From: Bacteroidota bacterium
Lineage (GTDB): Bacteria; Bacteroidota; Bacteroidia; Bacteroidales; JAADJA01
Reading direction: 5' to 3'
NCBI GenBank assembly: GCA_024278155.1
Contig: JAJRTT010000012.1
Location: forward strand, 1 to 9,760
DNA: 9,760 bases
Shown: positions 1 through 6,033 of the stretch, piece after piece
Layout: each line of letters opens with the position of its first letter
Position numbering within the stretch: the first letter of the stretch is position 1
Made by a program: the position numbers and the translations under genes
The notes under the pieces: generated by a model
The model's database searches: none
The model's input: only the letters and a program-made list of their open reading frames with translations
What the model was told of the DNA's origin: nothing

Positions 1-1544
1 ATTTTTGCGCGTCCTTCCGCATCGGCATATAAAATACGTGCCTGTGAGCCCACGACCATTTTGTTTTTCTTGGCGTTTTTTATCCAGGTAATATTGTCCT
101 GCATCTGCAATTGGATTTCTTCCGGGGAGTTTTCCATGATCTCCTGTAAGACGTTCATGGCTATTTTATCGGTCTTGTCGAGGTCTTCCGGTTTCCCTGA
201 AGTACAAACCCAACGGAACGGCCCGAAACCATAATCGAAGCACATGGGCCCAAGGATATCCTGGACATAGGATTTATATTTGAAGTCGATGTTGTTGTCG
301 GCCATTATGTCTGCCCCGGCACGGGAAGCTTCCAGTAAAAAGGCATTTCCGTAATCGAAGAAATATGTCCCTTTTGCTGTGTGTTTGTTGATGGCCGCAG
401 CGTGGCGGCGCAAGGTTTCCTGCACCTTTTCCTTAAATAACCGAGGGTCTTCACGGATCAATTGTTTGGCTTCTTTGTAAGGAATCCCCACGGGATAATA
501 ACCACCTGTCCAGGGAATATGCAGGGAGGTCTGGTCGGAGCCCACATGGACAAAGATATTTTCCTCGTCAAAACGTTCCCAAACTTCCACCACATTGCCA
601 ATGTAGGCGATGGAAACAACCTCGTTGTTCTTTTGTGCCTGATGGGTGCGCTCAACCAATTCGTCCATATTGTCAATCAATATATCCACCCATCCCTGTT
701 CATGGCGTTTTGTTGCTGCCTTTGGGTTTACCTCGGCGCAAACCGTGATGCAGCCGGCGATATTCCCTGCTTTGGGTTGGGCCCCGCTCATTCCGCCAAG
801 GCCGGAAGTCAAAAAGACTTTTCCTGCCGGGTTTTCTGTTTTTGGCAGGATCTTACGAAAAGCGTTCATCACTGTAATCGTTGTACCATGGACGATTCCC
901 TGCGGCCCAATGTACATGAAGGAACCGGCCGTCATTTGCCCGTATTGCGTAACCCCGAGTGCATTGAACTTTTCCCAGTCGTCGGGGCTGGAATAATTGG
1001 GGATCATCAGGCCGTTGGTCACCACTACCCTTGGGGCGTTTTTTGAAGAAGGGAACAAACCCATGGGATGGCCCGAATAGAGGTTCAAGGTTTGCCCATC
1101 GGTCATTTGCGACAAATACTGCATCGTGATCAGGTACTGTGCCCAATTTTGGAACACTGCCCCGTTGCCACCATAGGTGATGAGTTCTTCGGGGTGCTGC
1201 GCCACTGCAGGGTTGAGGTTGTTCTGTATCATCAGCATAAGCGCTGCCGCTTGTTGCGATTTTGCAGGATATTCTGAAATCGGACGTGCATATAATTCAT
1301 AATCAGGTTTGAAGCGGTACATATAAATCCGTCCAAAATCCTTTAGTTCTTCGGCAAACTCAACGGCCAGTTCCTGATGCCATTTTTTGGGGAAATAGCG
1401 CAAGGCATTACGGATGGCCAATTGTTTTTCTTCTTTGGATAAAATGTCTTTTCGCTTGGGTGCCCTGTTGATGTTTTTTGGATATTCCCTTTTTGCCGGC
1501 AATTCCGAAGGTATGCCCTGTAATATTTGTTCCTTGAATGTCAT
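1..1544 (-). CDS. hutU: Urocanate hydratase (urocanase), C-terminus cut by window edge
   Basis: This cytosolic enzyme adds water to urocanate to give 4-imidazolone-5-propionate, the second step of histidine breakdown, using tightly bound NAD+ as an electrophile. The reading frame is open from the ATG at 1544 to the left edge (514 codons) and begins MTFKEQILQGIPSELPAKRE. Family hallmarks are the NAD-binding glycine-rich loop GLGGMSGAQ at residues 248-256, the ITYGGNGAVFQNWAQY block near the N-terminus, and the segment FGPFRWVCTSG. Cys447 in that segment aligns with the catalytic cysteine of Pseudomonas urocanase. The last visible residues, YADAEGRAK, are a conserved late motif. From memory, Bacteroidota urocanases are of a long form (about 660-680 residues), so roughly 150 residues should lie outside. 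It sits 128 bp downstream of hutH on the same strand, so the two are probably co-transcribed. The start has no Shine-Dalgarno sequence, only an A/T-rich leader typical of this phylum. I see no internal stop or missing key residue. Identification is very firm. Confidence 0.97.
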   Translation of the reverse strand, partial: MTFKEQILQGIPSELPAKREYPKNINRAPKRKDILSKEEKQLAIRNALRYFPKKWHQELAVEFAEELKDFGRIYMYRFKPDYELYARPISEYPAKSQQAAALMLMIQNNLNPAVAQHPEELITYGGNGAVFQNWAQYLITMQYLSQMTDGQTLNLYSGHPMGLFPSSKNAPRVVVTNGLMIPNYSSPDDWEKFNALGVTQYGQMTAGSFMYIGPQGIVHGTTITVMNAFRKILPKTENPAGKVFLTSGLGGMSGAQPKAGNIAGCITVCAEVNPKAATKRHEQGWVDILIDNMDELVERTHQAQKNNEVVSIAYIGNVVEVWERFDEENIFVHVGSDQTSLHIPWTGGYYPVGIPYKEAKQLIREDPRLFKEKVQETLRRHAAAINKHTAKGTYFFDYGNAFLLEASRAGADIMADNNIDFKYKSYVQDILGPMCFDYGFGPFRWVCTSGKPEDLDKTDKIAMNVLQEIMENSPEEIQLQMQDNITWIKNAKKNKMVVGSQARILYADAEGRAK

Positions 1545-1570
1545 GATATTTAATTTTTGTTGTTTTCTTT

Positions 1571-1655
1571 GCGTTAGGGATTGAACGGCCTGTTTGAAAT
1601 CCTTTTGCTTTTTCAGCAAAAGATTGAGCAGTGAAAGCCCGACCACAGGGAACGC
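1571..1655. repeat. Putative dispersed intergenic element with inverted ends and hairpin
   Basis: This segment fills most of the gap between hutH and hutU. On the plus strand it begins GCGTTAGGGATTGAACGGCC and ends in GGGAACGC, so its outer five bases form an inverted repeat (GCGTT/AACGC). Inside is a strong hairpin: 1598-1609 pairs with 1615-1625 (11 base pairs with one bulged C) around the loop TTTTC. Read on the minus strand, GGGCGTTCCC...GGTCGGGCTTTC...CAATCCCTAACGC resembles a short non-coding unit that I recall scattered between genes in many Bacteroidota genomes, often near gene ends. That memory could not be checked here. In transcripts of this operon it would form a structured spacer and might affect mRNA stability or relative hutU expression. 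That role is inference. Confidence 0.5.
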
Positions 1656-1672
1656 CCAAAAAGTAATTGTTG

Positions 1673-3163
1673 TTATTTCGTTTTAAATGCTTGTTCCTGA
1701 ACCAAATTTACCATTGCGTTTATATCGTCCTTGAGCAACCTGTCTTCTTCCAGCTTGGCCACTTTCCCCCGGATGATGCTGTAATTCTCTTCGATGATTT
1801 CGGAAAATTTGCATGGCCGCCTGAATTCAATTGCCTGTGCGGCATACATCAGTTCGATGGCCAGTATTTTTTCAAGGTTCCCTAAAACCTGATTGAATTT
1901 TCGTCCGGAAATGCTTCCCATTGAAACGTGGTCTTCCTGTCCGAGAGAGGTCGGGATGCTGTCAGCCGAGGGTGGGAAACACAAAGATTTATTTTCGGTG
2001 ACCAGCGCGGCGGTCGTGTACTGTGGGATCATATAGCCCGAGTTCAGCCCACCACTTTCTGTCAATAGGCGTGGCAATCCGTATTTGCCTTCCAGAAGCA
2101 AAAAAGATCTCCTATCGGAAATATTTCCCAGTTCCGAAGCTGCCAAGGCCCCGTAATCCAAGGCCATTGCCAGGGGCTGTCCGTGGAAGTTGCCGCCCGA
2201 AATGGCCACTGTTTCGCTCAACACGATGGGGTTGTCGGTCACCGAATTGATTTCGATTTCCGTGAGCTCTTTCAAGTGGTAATATGCATTTCGCGAAGCA
2301 CCGTGGACTTGTGGGATGCAGCGCATGGAGTAAGGGTCCTGTACCCTTTCGCAGTTTTCGTGCGACATGATATTTTCCGAATCCTTGAACATCATTCGCA
2401 TCCGTTTCGCCACTTTCAGGGTGCCTTTGTATGGGCGGATGGTGTGCAGTTCTTCCTTGAACGGGGATGCACTTCCTTTATAGCCTTCGATGCTCATGGC
2501 ACCGGCAAGGTCGGCAAGGTCGAGCAGGTATTTCATTTTCCGCAAGCCCTTAATGGCATGGGCTACAATAAACTGTGTGCCGTTGATAAGTGCCAATCCT
2601 TCTTTTGCCCGGAGTTTTATGGGTTGTAGCCCATGTTTTTCCAATATATCCTTGGCCGGTGCGATTTTGTCGTTTATCCATATTTCACCTTCGCCCAACA
2701 AGGGCAAAAACAAGTGCGACAAAGGGGCCAGATCTCCCGATGCCCCAACAGATCCTTGCTCGGGAACAACCGGGACAATATCATTTTCCACGAAAAACAA
2801 AATCCGTTCAATTACTTCCAGGCGTATTCCAGAAAAACCCTGGCATAGCGCATGGACTTTTGTGATCATCATTATTTTCGATAATCCTTTGTCGATGGGT
2901 TTCCCGACTCCAACAGCATGTGTTATCAAAAGGTTCTCTTGCAATTTGCTTGTTTCACTTGCCGAGATCCGGACATCGCAAAGTGGCCCGAAACCCGTGT
3001 TGATACCATAGACCGCTTTGTGCCCATTCGACATCACCTCGACTTTTCGCCGACATTCGTTTACCCTCGCAATTGCTTCCCCCGTGAGTTCGGCTTTCAG
3101 TTCCCCTTTTACAATTGCCATGGCTTTGGAAACTGTTAGTTTTTCTATTCCGTATTTGAACAT
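1673..3163 (-). CDS. hutH: Histidine ammonia-lyase (histidase)
   Basis: This cytosolic enzyme eliminates ammonia from L-histidine to give trans-urocanate, committing histidine to degradation. The protein has 496 residues, close to the usual 500-510. The Ala-Ser-Gly triplet that cyclises into the MIO electrophile is at residues 141-143 in GSVGASGDLAPLSH. Other active-site residues of the Pseudomonas enzyme are matched by Tyr52 (YGINTGFG), His82, Asn194 (ALINGTQ), Gln275, Tyr278 and Arg281 (VQDPYSMR), Phe326 (GGNFHGQP) and Glu410 (SLGQEDHVSMG). Nothing essential is missing, so it should be active and is a histidase rather than a phenylalanine or tyrosine ammonia-lyase. The ATG at 3163 starts a normal N-terminus about 40 bases below a good Bacteroidota-type promoter. 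It is the first gene of the operon, with hutU next and the remaining hut genes presumably beyond the left edge. A ruined LysR regulator gene diverges from it. Confidence 0.98.
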   Translation of the reverse strand: MFKYGIEKLTVSKAMAIVKGELKAELTGEAIARVNECRRKVEVMSNGHKAVYGINTGFGPLCDVRISASETSKLQENLLITHAVGVGKPIDKGLSKIMMITKVHALCQGFSGIRLEVIERILFFVENDIVPVVPEQGSVGASGDLAPLSHLFLPLLGEGEIWINDKIAPAKDILEKHGLQPIKLRAKEGLALINGTQFIVAHAIKGLRKMKYLLDLADLAGAMSIEGYKGSASPFKEELHTIRPYKGTLKVAKRMRMMFKDSENIMSHENCERVQDPYSMRCIPQVHGASRNAYYHLKELTEIEINSVTDNPIVLSETVAISGGNFHGQPLAMALDYGALAASELGNISDRRSFLLLEGKYGLPRLLTESGGLNSGYMIPQYTTAALVTENKSLCFPPSADSIPTSLGQEDHVSMGSISGRKFNQVLGNLEKILAIELMYAAQAIEFRRPCKFSEIIEENYSIIRGKVAKLEEDRLLKDDINAMVNLVQEQAFKTK

Positions 3164-3199
3164 ATGTTTTTTGTTTTTTTGCTTTTAGCTTAGCTTTAA

Positions 3200-3230
3200 T
3201 TTGCTGAGAACAAAATTACAATTACTTTTG
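3200..3230 (+). promoter_or_regulatory. Probable promoter of the divergent LysR (pseudo)gene
   Basis: TTTG at 3200-3203 is followed after 19 bases by TACTTTTG at 3223-3230, a full match to TTTG-N19-TAnnTTTG. Transcription would begin near 3237, about 30 bases before the ATG at 3269. It interlocks with the hutHU promoter, the arrangement typical of a LysR gene and its divergent target operon. The promoter looks intact although the gene it serves is not. Confidence 0.5.
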
Positions 3231-3241
3231 ATGCTTAACAA
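3211..3241 (-). promoter_or_regulatory. Probable hutHU promoter
   Basis: Read on the minus strand, TAATTTTG (3218-3211) fits the Bacteroidota -7 consensus TAnnTTTG. A TTG (3241-3239) lies 20 bases upstream, the expected place for the -33 element. Transcription would start near 3204 and leave a leader of about 40 bases before the hutH ATG. It overlaps the divergent promoter of the broken regulator gene. The call rests on motif match and position only. Confidence 0.6.
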
Positions 3242-3268
3242 GACTAATCATATCAACAACTGATAACC

Positions 3269-3990
3269 ATGAAGCATCAATTGGAGTACCGGCCCTGCGT
3301 TATTTTCTGGCAGTAGCAGAAGAGCTGCACTTTAGGGGATTGGACGATATCCTGGATCATATCAAGCTCCTGAACGATGGGATTGATGGTAAACTGAAGT
3401 TGGGATATGTGGTCTCGGCAATGCAAAGGCTGATCCCAGGCCTATTGTTGAAATTCAGGGAAACCAATCCGAATGTCCTTGTCAACCTGACGGAACTCGA
3501 TAACAAAAACCAGGTACAGGCTTTGGTGAACCAGGAAATAGATATTGGGTTCGTCAGGTTGGAACGGGTTCCGAAAGGCCTGGAAACACATCCTGCCCTT
3601 GAAGAAACGTTTTCGTTGGTATTGCCCGAGGACCATAAGGTTGACGCATCGAATTTTGATGATCTGTCGCAATTAAAGGACGAACACTTTATACTTTTCG
3701 ATGCGTCTTACAGTGAATCTTATTACGAAAAAGTGATGCAAATATTTGACCACTAGGGGTTTTGCCCGACCGTTTCACATTCCACCGTAAATGCCAGTTC
3801 AATTTATCGACTTGCGGAAAACAATATGGGTATTTCCATTGTGCCCACATCCTTGCAATACGGATTCGACCTGAGAATCAAATTCATTGAGTTGACAAAC
3901 ATCCCCCAACGTACTACCTTGAAAATTGTTTGGAACAGCATGAACCCAAATCCTGTTTTAAAAGGTTCTATTGATATTATCAAGAACTGA
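3269..3990 (+). pseudogene. Broken LysR-type regulator, probable former hut operon regulator
   Basis: The remains of a LysR-type transcription factor diverge from hutH, where such regulators usually control the neighbouring operon. Three lesions are visible. The ATG at 3269 opens MKHQLEYR, but the next homologous stretch, LRYFLAVAEELHFR (from 3295), is in another frame, which implies a one-base loss near 3293. HFR then runs straight into GLDDILDHIKLLNDG (about 3337), skipping roughly 50 residues that in intact relatives carry the recognition helix and first linker. The effector-binding domain follows (KLKLGYVVSAMQ, NQEIDIGFVRLE) but is stopped by TAG at 3754-3756. The same frame then continues with recognisable LysR C-terminus (STVNASSIYRLAENNMGIS) to TGA at 3988-3990. 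A TTG at 3340 could start a 138-residue fragment, but it would lack DNA binding. The deletion size is judged from family memory. Three independent lesions make sequencing error unlikely. Confidence 0.9.
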
Positions 3991-4056
3991 CCACTGTTCC
4001 TACATTGGACCAGGATACCGATATCGAAATATAATCTTGCATTTGCTTGTTCTTTT

Positions 4057-4088
4057 TTTTTATTAAACCGCTAATCCTTGTATCTTTG
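4057..4088 (+). promoter_or_regulatory. Possible promoter for the 120-residue gene
   Basis: TATCTTTG at 4081-4088 matches the -7 consensus TAnnTTTG. The T-rich run ending at 4061 sits about 20 bases upstream but is not a clean TTTG. Transcription from here would give a leader of about 100 bases carrying an inverted repeat at 4118-4142. The spacing is plausible but the -33 element is weak. Confidence 0.4.
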
Positions 4089-4117
4089 TGGAAATTTTTT
4101 TGTTTTAATTCCCGGGC

Positions 4118-4142
4118 CAAGCCGGAAAACGAAAACGGCTTG
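4118..4142 (+). other. Inverted repeat in the leader of the 120-residue gene
   Basis: CAAGCCG (4118-4124) pairs perfectly with CGGCTTG (4136-4142) around the A-rich loop GAAAACGAAAA. It lies about 55 bases before the ATG at 4197 and would fold in the leader RNA. No U-tract follows, so it is not an intrinsic terminator. It could be a small stabilising hairpin, or a site for a dimeric protein on DNA. It matches no riboswitch class that I recognise. Confidence 0.35.
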
Positions 4143-4196
4143 CACTTGTCTTATCAACCGGGAGAATTGAAACAGAAATAGTTAAACAGATATATT

Positions 4197-4559
4197 ATGG
4201 GCAATTATACGCTAAATCCAAGGTACATTACGAAATCGGCAGATTTTATTATTGAGGTAATCAAAACAAAATTGGCCGAAGATGGTTTTTTTGTGACCTC
4301 CACCGGCAAAGGGAAAAAATATACGGTAAAACGTATTAGTGCAACTGGGATATTCTATGTTACCGCTGATCGCGTCCAGGACAAATCAGATATGATGGAT
4401 ATTGAAGAATTGAAATCGGCCATTGAAGACATGAAAAAATTGCCCAAGTTCACAACGGATGCTATTTTGCTGAAAGAGAAGCTATCAACCAACTTATACC
4501 GTAAAAGGACTCCTTTATTTGGCCTTTTGACATACACGGAAATCTTGCTGGAGGTTTAA
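4197..4559 (+). CDS. Small protein of unknown function (120 residues)
   Basis: I do not recognise this protein. It has no signal peptide and no membrane segment, so it is probably cytosolic. It is lysine-rich and of mixed alpha/beta character. An amphipathic helix (about residues 10-27) precedes a probable beta hairpin rich in K, G and T (DGFFVTSTGKGKKYTVKRIS, about 29-48). Next come a short acidic segment with a likely helix (MMDIEELKSAIEDMKKL) and a C-terminal block RKRTPLFGLLTYTEIL that looks like a conserved motif. It looks translated: an AT-rich start region typical of the phylum, an upstream promoter-like element, and an ordinary amino-acid mix without internal oddities. It lies between the dead LysR gene and a secreted nuclease-like gene. 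The 115-bp gap before the latter contains no clear promoter, so the two could share a transcript. No function is proposed. Confidence 0.8.
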   Translation: MGNYTLNPRYITKSADFIIEVIKTKLAEDGFFVTSTGKGKKYTVKRISATGIFYVTADRVQDKSDMMDIEELKSAIEDMKKLPKFTTDAILLKEKLSTNLYRKRTPLFGLLTYTEILLEV

Positions 4560-4625
4560 ACAAAACCTTTAACACAAAGTTTTTCGATAGACAAAATCCA
4601 ACAAATTAAAAATTTATTCCCTGTT

Positions 4626-4648
4626 CCGGGCTTTTTTTCGAATCCCGG
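4626..4648 (+). terminator. Weak hairpin in the gap before the secreted nuclease gene
   Basis: CCGGG (4626-4630) and CCCGG (4644-4648) are inverted repeats around a 13-base T-rich loop, followed by a T-rich tail (CATTCATTTTATTTTA). It could be a weak terminator or attenuator between the two genes. The stem is only five pairs and the tail is not a clean T-run, so the call is tentative. Confidence 0.25.
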
Positions 4649-4674
4649 CATTCATTTTATTTTATTCTTGAATC

Positions 4675-5949
4675 ATGAAAAAAAAATTCCTCCTTTTTTT
4701 TGCTTTCCTGCCTACCCTCATTTTCGCCCAGGAAGAAATAACCATAATGCAATATAATTTGTTGATGTATGGAAATTCCACCAGTTGGTGCACCTCGACC
4801 AACAACCCTTACCTTGAAAAAACAGAATACCTTAAAACCATTGTTGATTATGTGAACCCCGATATCCTAACGGTAAATGAATTAAGCGGTAATACGTTTT
4901 ATCACGAATATATCAGCGACAATGTGATGAATGTAAATGGGGTTGGTTACTTTCAGATGGGCGAACCTGCAAATACATCGAATTCATATATTGTCAACCA
5001 GATTTATTTTAATTCCCAAAAATTCAAGTTCCATTCCTATTCGGTCGTCCCGACCAATGTGAGGGACATTGATATTTTTAAATTGTATTTCCTCACCCCG
5101 GGCTTGGAACTGACCAATGACACTGTCTTCCTCAATTGCATAGTGGCTCACCTGAAAGCCGGTTCCTATCCCGACAACGAAACCGAAAGAGCCAATGAAA
5201 CCAATTTGCTGATGAACCACCTTCAGGATATAAATGCCACCGGGAATTATCTATTTATGGGTGATTTCAACCTCTATTCAAATGCCGAACCTGCGTTCCA
5301 GAACCTGATTGATTTCCCGAACGAAGATATCCGCTTTTATGATCCGCTCGATAAGATGGGCTCGTGGCACAACAACTCATATTATGAGGATATCCATACA
5401 CAATCCACACACACGGGAAGTGGTTGCCCTTCGGGTGGCGGCATGGACGACCGTTTTGATTTTATCCTTGCCTCTGATGAAATTATTGATGGGGTCGATC
5501 ATGTAAAATTTGTTGATGGTTCGTACAAAGCAGTTGGCCAGGACGGGCAGCACTTCAACCAAAACCTGGTCAGTTCGCCCATGAATACCTCTGTCCCTGC
5601 CGATGTTTTGGAGGCTTTGTACGGGATGTCCGATCATTTGCCCGTCACCCTGAGGTTATTGATTGACAACAATGTGGGTATTGCCGAATCGGGGATTCCC
5701 GATTTTAAAATCAGCATGAACAATCCTGTCGGGGATAATCTTTCCCTCAAAATCGCTGCAAAAGAAAACTCCCAATTTCTTATTGAGATTCGCAATCTTT
5801 GGGGCCAAAGGGCCTATTCCGAAACCACCATTGTCCCATCTTCCAAAACTGTTGTAATCCCAATGAAAATGTTTATGACAGGAATGTACATATTGAGCGT
5901 AACTGATGAAAAACAGAATATGATCGTGAAAAAGATATTGAAGGATTGA
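4675..5949 (+). CDS. Secreted endonuclease/exonuclease/phosphatase-fold protein with type IX sorting tail
   Basis: This is an exported metal-dependent phosphodiesterase or nuclease of the DNase I/EEP fold. Residues 1-18 form a signal peptide (MKKKFLLFFAFLPTLIFA) before QEE. EEP landmarks follow in order: Asn28 (MQYNLL), Glu69 (TVNEL, metal ligand), His159 (AHLKAG), Asp197 and Asn199 (MGDFNLYS), Asp259 and Asp262 (DRFDFIL), and Asp320-His321 (MSDHLPV). The catalytic set looks complete. After about residue 330 comes a Por-type sorting domain (NNPVGDNLSLKI, then LWGQRAYSE, ending MYILSVTDEKQNMIVKKILKD). This suggests type IX export across the outer membrane and cell-surface attachment or release. 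The substrate cannot be read from sequence: DNA, RNA, a phospholipid headgroup and a phosphate ester are all possible. Both cysteines, in the WCTST loop and the GSGCPSGGG loop, might form a disulfide. The first codons contain runs of nine A and eight T. An orphan ATPase gene starts 81 bp downstream. Confidence 0.9.
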   Translation: MKKKFLLFFAFLPTLIFAQEEITIMQYNLLMYGNSTSWCTSTNNPYLEKTEYLKTIVDYVNPDILTVNELSGNTFYHEYISDNVMNVNGVGYFQMGEPANTSNSYIVNQIYFNSQKFKFHSYSVVPTNVRDIDIFKLYFLTPGLELTNDTVFLNCIVAHLKAGSYPDNETERANETNLLMNHLQDINATGNYLFMGDFNLYSNAEPAFQNLIDFPNEDIRFYDPLDKMGSWHNNSYYEDIHTQSTHTGSGCPSGGGMDDRFDFILASDEIIDGVDHVKFVDGSYKAVGQDGQHFNQNLVSSPMNTSVPADVLEALYGMSDHLPVTLRLLIDNNVGIAESGIPDFKISMNNPVGDNLSLKIAAKENSQFLIEIRNLWGQRAYSETTIVPSSKTVVIPMKMFMTGMYILSVTDEKQNMIVKKILKD

Positions 5950-5986
5950 TCGGTATTTTTGCAATAAACATGAAAATTGCAAAGTC

Positions 5987-6033
5987 CATTTTGCAAAAAA
6001 AGACTATTTTTGTCAAAATCATTTTGCAAAATG
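5987..6033. promoter_or_regulatory. Paired TTTTGCAAAA palindromes at the ATPase gene start (operator candidate)
   Basis: CATTTTGCAAAA occurs twice, at 5987-5998 and 6020-6031. The core TTTTGCAAAA is a perfect 10-bp palindrome. In the second copy the symmetry extends to 14 bp (CATTTTGCAAAATG) and includes the ATG of the ATPase gene. The centres are 33 bp apart, about three turns of B-DNA, so both sites face the same side. Between them lies TATTTTTG (6005-6012), a match to the -7 promoter consensus, though without a well-spaced -33 element. A second TATTTTTG is at 5954-5961. The arrangement suits a repressor binding as two dimers. Which protein binds is unknown. Confidence 0.45.

Noticed and set aside
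462..1046. A 194-codon open frame on the plus strand opposite hutU.
   Set aside because: It is antisense to the strongly conserved urocanase frame. Its translation is rich in Cys, His and Trp with no recognisable motif, and it has no start-region signals.
1598..1625. The hairpin between hutH and hutU as an intrinsic terminator of hutH.
   Set aside because: On the minus strand the stem is followed by GGATTTCAAACAGG, with no U-tract. The stem is AT-rich and hutU is clearly the next operon gene, so a repeat-element hairpin fits better.
2183..3011. Long plus-strand open frames opposite hutH (2183-2629 and 2490-3011).
   Set aside because: They are shadows of the histidase gene, whose active-site residues are all on the minus strand. 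The shadow translations resemble no protein.
3340..3756. A stand-alone 138-residue gene from a TTG codon.
   Set aside because: It is the middle of the broken LysR gene. Homology continues in frame both upstream (LRYFLAVAEELHFR) and downstream of the TAG, so it is a fragment rather than a separate gene.
3991..4196. The 206-bp gap after the LysR pseudogene as a possible small RNA or hidden gene.
   Set aside because: Beyond the promoter candidate and the short inverted repeat I see no conserved RNA fold, tRNA-like structure or credible frame.
5977..6030. An earlier in-frame ATG that would give the ATPase 18 more residues.
   Set aside because: Those codons consist of the CATTTTGCAAAA repeat region and overlap a promoter-like element. 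Family members start close to MDKLFQYSVSRIN, so 6031 is the better start.
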